From Mycobacterium sp. (GTDB lineage Bacteria; Actinomycetota; Actinomycetes; Mycobacteriales; Mycobacteriaceae), in NCBI RefSeq assembly GCF_025965855.1, contig NZ_JAOPWB010000188.1, positions 1 through 64,000 on the forward strand: a stretch of DNA of 64,000 bases, read 5' to 3'. This document shows positions 8,120-17,200 of this stretch, piece by piece; positions within the stretch are counted from its first letter, which is position 1; the number at the start of each line of letters is the position of its first letter. Made by a program: the position numbers and the translations under genes. Below the pieces are notes generated by a model that was not told where the DNA came from, ran no database searches, and worked only from the letters and a program-made list of their open reading frames with translations.

Positions 8120-11100
8120 TGTTCAGGAGCGCTATCTCCTGACCAGGGGTCATTTCACCGCGGGCCACCGCGTCGCAGTGCGCTAGATGCAATGGCGCAA
8201 CGGGGTCCTCGGGCAGCAAGTCGCGGCATCGTTCGAAGGCGGCGCGCGCCCCGTCGACGTCGCCCGCGTCGAACAGTGCGAAGGCCTCGTCGAACGTGGG
8301 CTGCGCCGCGCGCTTCGCGGCGCGAAGTTGAGCCGAATCCTCGTCGTACACTTCGTAAATCGTCACCGGTCGCCGTCGGTTGACCACCATGACGCGCTCC
8401 ATGCGACGGACGTCGAACTGCTCCGAATGAGCGAGGCGCTTATGCGTGCGATCGGAGATGAGCAATGCAGACCCGTAGCGCTTGTTGGTGCTTTCGATGC
8501 GGGCGGCCAGGTTCACCGCATCGCCAATGATGGTGAGCACCATGCGGTTGACCCCACCGACGAGCCCAACTCCCACCGCGCCGGTGTTGATGCCGATTCC
8601 CGCCCGCAGTTCCTCGGAGCCGAGCGCCGTCCGTTCCCGATTGTGCTCGCGCAATGAGCGCAGTATGCCCAGTCCCGCCCGGACGGCGTCGGGCTCCGAG
8701 TCGAAAACGGCGACGATCTCGTCCCCCCGCACGTCTTGGATCATGCCGTTGTAACTGATGATCGGGAGCTCGACGGCCCGCAGAAAGCCCATCGCCAAGT
8801 TGCTCGCCTCCGCGACGTCCATGTCTTCGAGCATGGTCGTGTAGCCCCGGATGTCGCTGATGAGCACCGTCATCTCGCGTTCGACCTGGTAGCCGGCGCG
8901 GACGCGGCGAAGGTCATCGATGTCGAGGATGCGCAGCAGTTCGTTGGGCACGAATCTCGATTGCACGTCCATCAGGGATTGTCGGTACTCGTCGGCGGCC
9001 CGGAGTCGGGCCTCGAGCTGGAAGTTCCACAGGGGGGCGGCGGCCTGGGCGCACAGGAAGGCGACCGCCTCCTCGTGCTCGGCGCCGAAGTGTCTGCCCG
9101 ACTCGTCCCGCTCGGCGTAAATCACGCCGATTGTTGTGTCGTGCAACCTAATCGGAACGACGAGGACGGAAAGAGTCGCGGCCTGATGGTCGGCGGCGAC
9201 GATGACCGGGGAGCCACCGTCGATCGCGCGGCGCACGATATCCCTGTCGTAGGACACCTCGGTCCATGGGCCGTCCACGATCGAAATGTCGCCGTGATCA
9301 TGGATGGCCCGGACCGACAGATTCTCCGCCTCGCCGGTGATGAACAGGACGCGGCCCGCATCGGTCGTGTCCGCGACGGAGCCCAGGATGATGTTGGCCA
9401 AGCCGTCCGGGGTCCTCGCCCCCGACAGCGCGTGCAGAAGCTGATGTGCGCCGACCGGGTCGATCCCGGCCGTTCCGGTCTGGACGAGATCGCGTCTGAG
9501 TAGCCAAGGATGCTCCCGCGCGAGCCAGTCCGTGCGCGCCACGAAACCCAGATTCAGCCAGCGCTGGTACGCCGACCGCAGCATGTGTTCGCGAAGCGTC
9601 TTCCGCCCGATGTCGGCATAGAGCGCGGCGGCCTCTTCGTGGGCGCGCGCACTAATCGTTGGAAGCCGGTTCTCCTCGGCAAGCTCAATCGCTTGGTGAA
9701 GGTAGCGCTCTGCCTTGGCGTGTCGCCCGCGCGCTCGCGCCCACGCTCCCTGGATCAGGGCATACGGTGCCGCGTAGTTTTCCGGTGCGCCCGCCGCCCA
9801 CTTGCGGTGCGACGCCAGTGTCTGGCGCACGAAGTGCTTGGTCGAGGGCTCCCGGGGCGCGCACTGGATCATGCTGAGCGCGCCGACCAGGTAGACAAGT
9901 TGTGAGGCCGCGATGCCGGCCAGACCACCTAGATGCTCGATTGCCTCTGACGTGGCGGCGACCGCGCCGGCGTGGTCGCCGGACCAGAAGTGCAGGCCCT
10001 GCTTCATGGCTGCGGCTGCGCCGACGGCCACCTCGTCGCCCTCACGGCGCGCGCCCGGCAGCACCTCTCGCTCGTCGTAACCGCTCTCGCCGGCGAGGAG
10101 GAAGGGATCGGCGGTGCGGCCCATCAGATTGAGGCAAAGCTGCTGCATAGCCTGGCAAAGAGCGCTGGACACGGGCTGGGAACGGATGTGGGGGATGAGG
10201 GAGCTGGCGAGGGCGTCGATCTCCGGGAGCGGACGACCGACCCAGAATGACTGGGACAGCAGGACCGCGACCAGGAGTCCGGCGTTTTCCTGGTCGCCCT
10301 GGTCGAGTGCCTCCTCGACGGCATCGCGAAGCTCGCCTAAGCCGTCGCGGAGGGGGTGGCGCCAGTGGTGGATGTAGTCCAGGTGCATGAACACCGTCTG
10401 CGGCCGGGCCTCGCGGAATTCCGGGCGCTCTGCGAGCAGCATGCTTACCTCGCCGAAGCGCTGGCTGCCCGCGTGGTCACCGAGCAGCACCAGGACAATC
10501 CCGTAACCGGCGATGACCAGCGGCGAGGACGGCGTGTGGCCGTGGGCCAACGTGAGGTCGAGTTGCTTTCGCACGAGCAAGGGCAAGAGGTTGGGCCGGA
10601 TGAGGACCGACATGTTGCATAGCTCGGCAAGAATCCGGTGGAGTGCGACGACCCGCTGGTCATCGCAGTGCGGTAGCGCAAGCAGCCGCTCGTTGCTCCA
10701 GCGGCGCATTGTTAGCCTCATCCGAACCAGGGCGTTGCCCATCCGCGGCTTGCCCGCGTCGGCCGGCATTTTTTCGCCCAGCTCATCGAGCGCCCGCAGC
10801 CCGATCTCGAGCGCCTCCTGGAGACGATTTTGTGCGACCCGTCCCTTGATCCGGAGGTACGCGAGCCGCGCGCGGTCGGCCGGCTCGTGCAGCACCTGCT
10901 CGGCCTCGTCGAGCAGCGCATGCAGCACCGCCACGTCACCGACCAGGAGTGCGGCGTCCGCGGCGTCGAGCTGCAGCTCGCGGGTCAGGGCAAGGTGAGT
11001 GGACCAGCGCGGTTCGCCGAGGAGGTCCAGAGCGTTCCGGCAGTACTCGAGCGCCAACGGGAACGAGGCCTGCGCCTTCGCCTTTCGTGCCGCGCGCCGC

Positions 11101-12476
11101 AGCACCTCGACGAACCGGACGCGCTCTGTGTCGTCGGCGAGCCCACGTCCGCCGATGCCGACGTGGCGCGCAGCCTCGAACAAGCGGTCGTCCCCGTGCT
11201 CGACCAGCCGCCGGCCGATCCCCAGGTGTGTCGCGCGTTCGGCATCGTCGGACAGGCCGTCCCGCGCCGCCTCGGCCACCCGGTCGTGGCTGAAGCGGTA
11301 CTGGGCGTCGCGACTGATCGCGTTGGCGATGCGCCTGCCACCGCTGTCGACGGCCTCGAGCAGTCGTAGCTCGAGGCACGCCCAGAGCGCCTGGGCCACC
11401 ACGTCGGGCGGTTGCGCGGCCGCCGCCGTCGCGTCGGCCAGGTCGAACTCCCCACCGATGCACGACAGCGAACGCAACACCGCCCGATCGCTCGGGCGCA
11501 GCTGGTCGAGGTAGCGGCCGAGGAACTCGGCGGCCGTGGCGGAGACCTCGATCGACGCGAGGATGCGCAGATCCCAACTGGGACGCCCGCCGGCGCCCGC
11601 GGGGGTGAGCGCCCCTTCGCGTTGCGCGCGGTACAGCAGCTGACGAACCTGCAGCGGGTTGCCCCCGGTCCGATGCTGGAATTCGGCGGCCACATCACCC
11701 AGCTCCACGCCCCGGCCCGAAACCGCGGCGAGTAGCTCCTCGACGTCCTCGCGGGCCAGCGGGCCGAGGTCGATGCTGCGCAGGCTCGGAGAGGTGAAAC
11801 CCGCTGAGCCCGAATCGAATTCACCCGCGCGATGCGCACCGAGCACCAACACGTTGCGGATCGATACCGTCAACAGTTCGCACAACAGCAGCAGCGTGTC
11901 CCGATCAGCCCACTGCAAATCGTCGATCGCCAGCACCACGGGCCGGTAGGACGCGGTATCCGACAGCAGGCGGATGACGGCGCGGTGCAGCCGTCGGCGA
12001 GCGTCCGCCGCATCGAGGTCTGTCACATGCGAGGTCTCGCCGAGCACTCGTGGCAGGTCGGGCACGAGCTCCCCGAGGACGCCGGCGATCGAAGACATCC
12101 CGCCGACGATGTCCGCACGCCAGCGGTCACGTTCGGCCGGCCCGGTGGCCTCCATAGCGCGGACGAGTGAGCTGAGCGCGTCTCCCACCGCCGAGTACGG
12201 TGCGGGCGCGCCGTCGCGGCACCTCCCGTAGGCAAACACGCAGTCGCGCCCGGACACCTCGACGCCGAAGGCCTGCATGAGCATCGACTTGCCGACTCCC
12301 GGCACCCCGCTGAGCAGGACGCATTCTCCGCCGGCGCGTCCTGCCGCGTCGACGGCGGTCCGTAGTTCGGTGAGCTCCTGCCGTCGGTCAACCAGACGGC
12401 CATCGAGGTCGAGCGCCGGAGCCGTCACGGCGCGACGCACACGATGGTGGGCGCCGACCGCCGGACGCCGCTGCAC
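8115..12476 (-). CDS. AAA-ATPase/TPR/GAF/class III nucleotide cyclase
   Basis: This is a large multidomain sensor of 1453 aa (GTG at 12476; GTG at 12428 is an alternative). The N-terminal AAA_16-type ATPase has Walker A GVPGVGKS (57-64) and Walker B-like VVLAIDDLQWAD. A long TPR-like helical region follows, then a GAF-like domain (about 1050-1180), then a class III adenylate/guanylate cyclase domain (about 1195-1380) with SDIRGYT, GDEIVAVF and GDAVNLAARI, and a short helical tail. The metal-binding Asp residues and the transition-state Asn and Arg (VNxAAR) are present. At the position four residues before GDE, where purine-specifying Lys is usual, there is Asp (DVRGD). It probably converts a signal into cNMP. 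It is co-directional with the shell operon and 103 bp upstream of it, so a regulatory link is likely but unproven. Confidence 0.85.
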   Translation of the reverse strand: MQRRPAVGAHHRVRRAVTAPALDLDGRLVDRRQELTELRTAVDAAGRAGGECVLLSGVPGVGKSMLMQAFGVEVSGRDCVFAYGRCRDGAPAPYSAVGDALSSLVRAMEATGPAERDRWRADIVGGMSSIAGVLGELVPDLPRVLGETSHVTDLDAADARRRLHRAVIRLLSDTASYRPVVLAIDDLQWADRDTLLLLCELLTVSIRNVLVLGAHRAGEFDSGSAGFTSPSLRSIDLGPLAREDVEELLAAVSGRGVELGDVAAEFQHRTGGNPLQVRQLLYRAQREGALTPAGAGGRPSWDLRILASIEVSATAAEFLGRYLDQLRPSDRAVLRSLSCIGGEFDLADATAAAAQPPDVVAQALWACLELRLLEAVDSGGRRIANAISRDAQYRFSHDRVAEAARDGLSDDAERATHLGIGRRLVEHGDDRLFEAARHVGIGGRGLADDTERVRFVEVLRRAARKAKAQASFPLALEYCRNALDLLGEPRWSTHLALTRELQLDAADAALLVGDVAVLHALLDEAEQVLHEPADRARLAYLRIKGRVAQNRLQEALEIGLRALDELGEKMPADAGKPRMGNALVRMRLTMRRWSNERLLALPHCDDQRVVALHRILAELCNMSVLIRPNLLPLLVRKQLDLTLAHGHTPSSPLVIAGYGIVLVLLGDHAGSQRFGEVSMLLAERPEFREARPQTVFMHLDYIHHWRHPLRDGLGELRDAVEEALDQGDQENAGLLVAVLLSQSFWVGRPLPEIDALASSLIPHIRSQPVSSALCQAMQQLCLNLMGRTADPFLLAGESGYDEREVLPGARREGDEVAVGAAAAMKQGLHFWSGDHAGAVAATSEAIEHLGGLAGIAASQLVYLVGALSMIQCAPREPSTKHFVRQTLASHRKWAAGAPENYAAPYALIQGAWARARGRHAKAERYLHQAIELAEENRLPTISARAHEEAAALYADIGRKTLREHMLRSAYQRWLNLGFVARTDWLAREHPWLLRRDLVQTGTAGIDPVGAHQLLHALSGARTPDGLANIILGSVADTTDAGRVLFITGEAENLSVRAIHDHGDISIVDGPWTEVSYDRDIVRRAIDGGSPVIVAADHQAATLSVLVVPIRLHDTTIGVIYAERDESGRHFGAEHEEAVAFLCAQAAAPLWNFQLEARLRAADEYRQSLMDVQSRFVPNELLRILDIDDLRRVRAGYQVEREMTVLISDIRGYTTMLEDMDVAEASNLAMGFLRAVELPIISYNGMIQDVRGDEIVAVFDSEPDAVRAGLGILRSLREHNRERTALGSEELRAGIGINTGAVGVGLVGGVNRMVLTIIGDAVNLAARIESTNKRYGSALLISDRTHKRLAHSEQFDVRRMERVMVVNRRRPVTIYEVYDEDSAQLRAAKRAAQPTFDEAFALFDAGDVDGARAAFERCRDLLPEDPVAPLHLAHCDAVARGEMTPGQEIALLNK

Positions 12477-12991
12477 GGGGATCGCAAGGTGAAGCGCATG
12501 TGCATGCCGAGTCCCCTCTACCGGAACTGTCGACCCATCGTAGTGACAGGGACGCCCGCAGCGGAACTATGCGGATCTGGTCGGCGTGTTATTGGAGGGG
12601 ATAGCCCACCGCAAACACAGCCCGAGCCGAAGTGTTGGGGCTGACGTTGCTTCGCAAGCCAATTGATTGAACCCGCGCGGCGCCGCGCGCGGGGAGTGGT
12701 GTTTGCTAAAGCACCCAGGCTGTCGCCGAGTGTGCTCGCGCATTCAGCGCTAGCAAAGCATCTTGCCGCCGGGCCGCAGTCAAAGCCGAAATATCTTGTA
12801 GCACCATATATTTCATAGGATGAAACGTCTTGGGTCGGCGCCGGTTGGTGATGACATCCGATGGCGTGCGCCGCCGGGAGCCGCTGCCACCGCAAACTGG
12901 GTCTGGCGCCAATCAACGCTTAGGTTACCCTTACCTAGTCTGTGGGCCGGTTGGCGCGGACGCTGCCATCGCACGAAGGAGTTGGTCGAGG
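12477..12991. other. 515-bp divergent intergenic region
   Basis: The region separates the cyclase gene (minus) from the Nramp-like gene (plus). Reading frames here have no family resemblance. It contains a perfect 16-bp GC palindrome, CGCGCGGCGCCGCGCG (12674-12689), with no T-tract, and the iron-box-like site listed separately. Promoters for both flanking genes must lie here, but no clear -10/-35 pair stands out. Confidence 0.6.
12920..12938. promoter_or_regulatory. IdeR/DtxR-like metal-regulator box
   Basis: TTAGGTTACCCTTACCTAG agrees at 15 of 19 positions with the mycobacterial iron-box consensus TTAGGTTAGGCTAACCTAA. It keeps both outer half-sites and differs mainly in the centre. It lies 53 bp before the GTG of a metal-ion transporter gene, which is a sensible position for IdeR, or for a relative such as MntR. 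Confidence 0.65.
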
Positions 12992-14278
12992 GTGACCGAT
13001 ACAACCACGCCGGTGACGGACGCGGTCGACGCGTCGTCGGCGTCGCGCCGCGGTCGGTGGCTGCGGTGGGGACTGCTGACGGTATGGGGCCCCGGCCTCG
13101 TCGTGATGCTGGCCGACACCGACGCGGGATCGCTGATCACCGCGTCGCAGTCCGGCGCCCAATGGGGCTATCGCATGGTGCTGCCGCAGCTGATCTTGAT
13201 GCCGATCCTCTACGTCGTGCAGGAAATGACCGTGCGGCTGGGCATCGTCACCCGGAAGGGGCACGGTGCGCTGATCCGGGAACGGTTCGGGCGCTTCTGG
13301 GCGTGGGTCTCGGCGTTCACCCTGTTCGCGTCGTCGATCGGGGCGCTGCTGACCGAGTTCGCCGGCGTCGCGGGGGTCGGGGAGCTCTTCGGCGTCTCGC
13401 GCTGGGTCAGCATCCCGATCGCGACCGCGGCGCTGCTGGCATTGGCGTTGACCGGCAGCTATCGGCGCGTGGAGCGCATCGGCTTGGTCATCGGCGTGGC
13501 CGAACTGGCCTTCCTGGTCGCCATGGTGATGGCGCGGCCCGACCCCCACGCCCTGCTGGAAGGCCTGAAGTCGATGCCGCTGGGCAACTCGTCGTATCTG
13601 CTGCTGGTCGCGGCGAACGTCGGCGCCGTCATCATGCCGTGGATGGTCTTCTACCAGCAGGGCGCGGTGGTCGATAAGCACTTGTCCGTGGCCACGATTC
13701 GCCAGGCCCGCCACGACACCGCCGCCGGCGCCGTGCTGACCCAGCTGATCATGATCTCGGTGGTGGTCACCGTGGCCTCGACGATCGGGGCCCACAACGG
13801 CGAGACGGCGCTGAACACCGTCGGCGACATCGCCGGCGCGCTCACGCCATACCTGGGCCGCGTCGGCGGCACCGTCCTGTTCGGCCTGGGCATGCTCGGC
13901 GCGGCGCTGGTCGCCGCGATCGTGGCCTCCCTGGCCGGCGCGTGGGGACTGTCGGAGGTCTTCGGCTGGCGCCACACCCTCAACCAGCGGCCCAACCGGG
14001 CCACCGCCAAGTTCTACATCACCTACGCGCTCGCCCATCTCCTCGGCGCCGCGCTCGTCCTGGCCAGCGTCGACCTGGTCAACCTGGCCGTCGACGTCGA
14101 GGTGATGAACGCCCTGCTGCTACCCATCGTGCTGGGCCTGCTGCTGGCGCTGGAGGCGCGGGCGCTGCCCGAGGAGTGGCGCATGCGCGGACCGCGCAAA
14201 TACATCGCGCGCACCCTGTGTCTCGTCGTCATGGGCTTCGGGCTCTACATGGTCCCGCAGGCCCTCGGTTGGTCCTGA
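12992..14278 (+). CDS. Nramp-related divalent metal transporter with non-canonical motifs
   Basis: This is a 428-aa polytopic membrane protein with about 11 hydrophobic segments. WGPGLVVMLADTDAGS at the first helix and MPWMVFYQQG at helix 6 align with the DPGN and MPHN metal-binding segments of Nramp proteins, but neither canonical motif is kept. It thus belongs to the divergent Nramp-related clade, some members of which move Mg2+ rather than Mn2+ or Fe2+. The GTG at 12992 has AAGGAG 11 nt upstream, and the N-terminus (TDTTTPVTDAVDASS) is a short polar tail. An iron-box-like palindrome upstream suggests control by an iron or manganese regulator. The transported ion is not certain. Confidence 0.8.
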   Translation: MTDTTTPVTDAVDASSASRRGRWLRWGLLTVWGPGLVVMLADTDAGSLITASQSGAQWGYRMVLPQLILMPILYVVQEMTVRLGIVTRKGHGALIRERFGRFWAWVSAFTLFASSIGALLTEFAGVAGVGELFGVSRWVSIPIATAALLALALTGSYRRVERIGLVIGVAELAFLVAMVMARPDPHALLEGLKSMPLGNSSYLLLVAANVGAVIMPWMVFYQQGAVVDKHLSVATIRQARHDTAAGAVLTQLIMISVVVTVASTIGAHNGETALNTVGDIAGALTPYLGRVGGTVLFGLGMLGAALVAAIVASLAGAWGLSEVFGWRHTLNQRPNRATAKFYITYALAHLLGAALVLASVDLVNLAVDVEVMNALLLPIVLGLLLALEARALPEEWRMRGPRKYIARTLCLVVMGFGLYMVPQALGWS

Positions 14279-14283
14279 GTCGT

Positions 14284-15642
14284 TCAGAACCAGGGACCCG
14301 GAAAGTGGCCGTCCTGGTCTTGCACCATCACGATGTCCTTGCAGTCCCCGTTCAAGGCGGCGGCATTCTCACCGCGGCACACCAGCGTCCAGCCCGAGAT
14401 CCGCGCGAAGGGCCGCACGGACCAGGTCGTCGAGACCGGATCGGGGGCGGGCAGGGCGAGGACGGCGAAGGTGTTGCCGACGTTCGTGATGTAGAGGTGG
14501 TCTTCGAAGAAGGCCAATTTCGCGATCGACATATTCTTCGCGTCATCCCGCGTCTTCAGCAGATCCCAGTGCTGTGTTCGCAGGTTCCACACCCCGAACC
14601 CGAACTGCGAATTATCCGAGTTGCGTGCGTCGACGAACAATTTCCCGTCCGACAATGTGGCGGACAATCCGCCGCCGGAAAGCCTGTCCGAATCGCCAAC
14701 CTTGACAAGGGATTTCGCGTTCAGGTCATAGAACATCGTCGACACGACCGGCGGGTTGTACGAATCCCAGTGCGTGATCTTCACCAGCTTGTCCGGGCCG
14801 TCGGACAACTCGCCATCCACGGTCCAGATGTCGTTGTCCTGATAGATCGCTTCCCCGCTCGGCCGGCGCAGCTCCGCTCCCGACGCCTTGGCGGCCTCGG
14901 TGTTGCTGGTGTTGCGTTGGAACGAAAGGACGTCCTGCCACACCCGGCCGGGCTGCGGGTCGTTCCACATCATCGAAAGATCGTTCCCGGAAAGGATGAC
15001 GGTCCGCGGCGGCGACGCGGCGCTGTGCCCGTCGGTGAAGGCGTTCACCCATGCGACCCCGGACGCGGTCGCTGCCAAACCCCATTCGTTCGCCGCGGAC
15101 AATTTCAGGTCGGGCGTCGGCGGCTGCAGCTCCTTGGTCACCAACGGCTGGCTCGTCTTGAGGTCGAACGCGTACGCGGTGGCCTTCGTGACTTCGGGTT
15201 CTGACCCTTGCGCCGGCTTGGCCGTCGCCACCACGTAAACGACCCTCATATCGTCGGCCGTCCCCGTCAACGCGCAGATGCCACCCGTTAAATTCTCGCC
15301 AGCCGGGACGGCGGGAACACCCGGCAGCACGTATTGACCAGTTTTCGTGTCGAATACCTTGGGTCGAATGTCCTCGAGCGCCGATTTCTTCTGTGCGAAT
15401 TTCTCGGGACATCCGACGTATGCCGTCCCTCCGTAACTTTTCCAGTCCCTCTCCAAGGGACCTGTCACCGGGGGCGGCGCGGGTGCCGCACTTGTCGTGG
15501 TCGCCGCGGTGGAAGTCGAGGTGGTCGGCGTGGCCGCGGGCGGATCCGCGGTTTCCGAACACGATGCGACGACGAGACAGACAGCCGCCGCGATCAGGGC
15601 AAGCCGGTGTGTGGGCACAGTTCGCCCCCGAATCCCACGCAT
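14284..15642 (-). CDS. Putative secreted lipoprotein, beta-propeller-like
   Basis: This 452-aa protein has a lipoprotein signal: a hydrophobic core (LALIAAAVCLVVA) ending at the lipobox VASC, so Cys would be lipidated. A Thr/Ser/Ala/Pro-rich linker (TPTTSTSTAATTTSAAPAPPP) follows, as in many mycobacterial surface lipoproteins. The mature part has repeated short strands with Trp and Asp-Gly turns (YAFDLKTSQPLV, FGVWNLRTQHWDLL, MSIAKLAFFEDHLYITNVG), which suggests a beta-propeller. The start at 15642 is chosen because it places the signal peptide at the N-terminus; the open frame runs 77 codons further without such a signal. It converges with the Nramp-like gene and is divergent from the amidase. 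No enzymatic motif recognised. Confidence 0.7.
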   Translation of the reverse strand: MRGIRGRTVPTHRLALIAAAVCLVVASCSETADPPAATPTTSTSTAATTTSAAPAPPPVTGPLERDWKSYGGTAYVGCPEKFAQKKSALEDIRPKVFDTKTGQYVLPGVPAVPAGENLTGGICALTGTADDMRVVYVVATAKPAQGSEPEVTKATAYAFDLKTSQPLVTKELQPPTPDLKLSAANEWGLAATASGVAWVNAFTDGHSAASPPRTVILSGNDLSMMWNDPQPGRVWQDVLSFQRNTSNTEAAKASGAELRRPSGEAIYQDNDIWTVDGELSDGPDKLVKITHWDSYNPPVVSTMFYDLNAKSLVKVGDSDRLSGGGLSATLSDGKLFVDARNSDNSQFGFGVWNLRTQHWDLLKTRDDAKNMSIAKLAFFEDHLYITNVGNTFAVLALPAPDPVSTTWSVRPFARISGWTLVCRGENAAALNGDCKDIVMVQDQDGHFPGPWF

Positions 15643-15748
15643 CAACAAAACCCCCGTTAAGTTCGTGTAACCAACGAGCGTAAAGCCGGCCCGGACCGAC
15701 CGCGACTTATGTGCAGCGGTCTTTGTCACACGTGGTACACCGAAAGCC

Positions 15749-17191
15749 ATGAGCAGCCTTGCCGACGAGACCCGCTGGATGGACGCCACGGACCAGGCGA
15801 CGCTGGTGGCCAAGGGCGAGGTCACGCCCAGTGAACTGCTCGAGGCGGCGATCGAGCGGATCGAGCGGTCCAACCCCGCGTTGAACGCTGTCGTGATCGA
15901 GTGGTTCGACCACGCCCGATCCCTGGCCGCCGATCCCGACCTGCCCCAGGGCCCGTTTCACGGCGTCCCGTTCTTGCTCAAGGACCTCTATACGAGCTTC
16001 GCCGGTCAGACCCTGTCCAACGGCAACGTCGCGCTGAAAGAGGCGGCCAAGATCGACGCCGCCGACACGACGTTGGTCGCCCGGTTCAAGGCGGCCGGCC
16101 TGGTGATCGCCGGGCGGACGAACAGCCCCGAGATGGGCAGCCTGCCGACCACCCAGCCGCTGGCCTGGGGGGCGACCCGCAACCCGTGGGCGCCCGATCG
16201 CACGCCGGGTGGCTCCAGCGGCGGCGCCGCCGCAGCGGTGGCCGCCGGGATGGTGCCGTTCGCCAACGCCTCGGACGGCGGCGGCAGCATCCGGATCCCG
16301 GCGTCGTGCTGCGGGCTGGTGGGACTCAAGCCGAGCCAGGGACGGATCACGGTCGGTCCCGTCCGCGCCGAGGCGGGGCTGGGGGTCGAGCTGTGCGTCA
16401 GCCGCACGGTGCGCGACACGGCACGGCTGCTCGACGCGGTGCGGGGTCCCGGTGTCGGCGACTCCGTCATCGCCCCGGCGCCACAGCGGCCGTACACCGA
16501 CGAGGTCGGCGCCCACCCGGGCCGGTTGCGCATCGGGCTGCTTGACGTGCATCCACGCGGCGACTTCTTGCACGAGGACTGTGTCGCGGCGGTGCGCGCC
16601 GCGGCGTCGATGCTGGAGGGACTCGGCCACACCGTCGAGCCGGCGTGGCCGGCGTGCCTGTCCGACACCTCATTAGTGGAGAAGTTCATGGCGTTGTGGG
16701 CGACGCAGATGGCGATGGCCGCCCGGGGGTTCAGCGAGACGCTCGGACGCGAGGTGACGGCGGAGGACATCGAGCCGGTGAACTGGGTGCTCGTCGCGCA
16801 AGCGCAGCGGTTGACCGCCGTCGACTACGCCGCGGCCCAGCAAGCGGTCTACGCGTTCCGGCGTGCGCTGCAGCAGTGGTGGGCCGACGGCTGGGACCTG
16901 CTGCTCACGCCGACGGTGGCCGAACCACCGGTGCCGCTGACGGAATTCGAGAACAATCCCGAGCGGCCGACCGCACCCATGCGCCGCGGCGGGCAGTTCG
17001 CGGCTTTCACGCCGCCGTTCAACATGAGTGGGCAGCCGGCGATCAGCCTGCCCCTGCACCGCAACGCCGAAGGCCTTCCCATCGGCGTCCAGCTCGCGGC
17101 CGCCTACGGGCGTGAGGACGTGCTCATAAGCGTCGCGGCACAATTGGAGTCGGCCCAGCGATGGTCGTCGGTTCACCCGGCAATCGCCTGA
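15749..17191 (+). CDS. Amidase-signature hydrolase
   Basis: This 480-aa amidase-signature enzyme hydrolyses carboxamides. The Lys-cisSer-Ser triad is visible as Lys78 (PFLLKDL), Ser156 (in the PGGSSGGA loop) and Ser180 (DGGGSIRIPA), with the standard 24-residue spacing between the two serines. Length is typical for the family. ATG at 15749 follows GAAAGCC with only a weak ribosome-binding site. It stands alone between the divergently oriented lipoprotein and the convergent acyl-CoA dehydrogenase, 9 bp from the stop of the latter. The substrate cannot be told from sequence. Confidence 0.9.
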   Translation: MSSLADETRWMDATDQATLVAKGEVTPSELLEAAIERIERSNPALNAVVIEWFDHARSLAADPDLPQGPFHGVPFLLKDLYTSFAGQTLSNGNVALKEAAKIDAADTTLVARFKAAGLVIAGRTNSPEMGSLPTTQPLAWGATRNPWAPDRTPGGSSGGAAAAVAAGMVPFANASDGGGSIRIPASCCGLVGLKPSQGRITVGPVRAEAGLGVELCVSRTVRDTARLLDAVRGPGVGDSVIAPAPQRPYTDEVGAHPGRLRIGLLDVHPRGDFLHEDCVAAVRAAASMLEGLGHTVEPAWPACLSDTSLVEKFMALWATQMAMAARGFSETLGREVTAEDIEPVNWVLVAQAQRLTAVDYAAAQQAVYAFRRALQQWWADGWDLLLTPTVAEPPVPLTEFENNPERPTAPMRRGGQFAAFTPPFNMSGQPAISLPLHRNAEGLPIGVQLAAAYGREDVLISVAAQLESAQRWSSVHPAIA

Positions 17192-17200
17192 TGGGGCTTG

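Noticed and set aside
12674-12689. 16-bp GC palindrome as a terminator for the cyclase or Nramp gene
   Set aside because: Both flanking genes point away from it, so it cannot end either; an operator is possible but unsupported.
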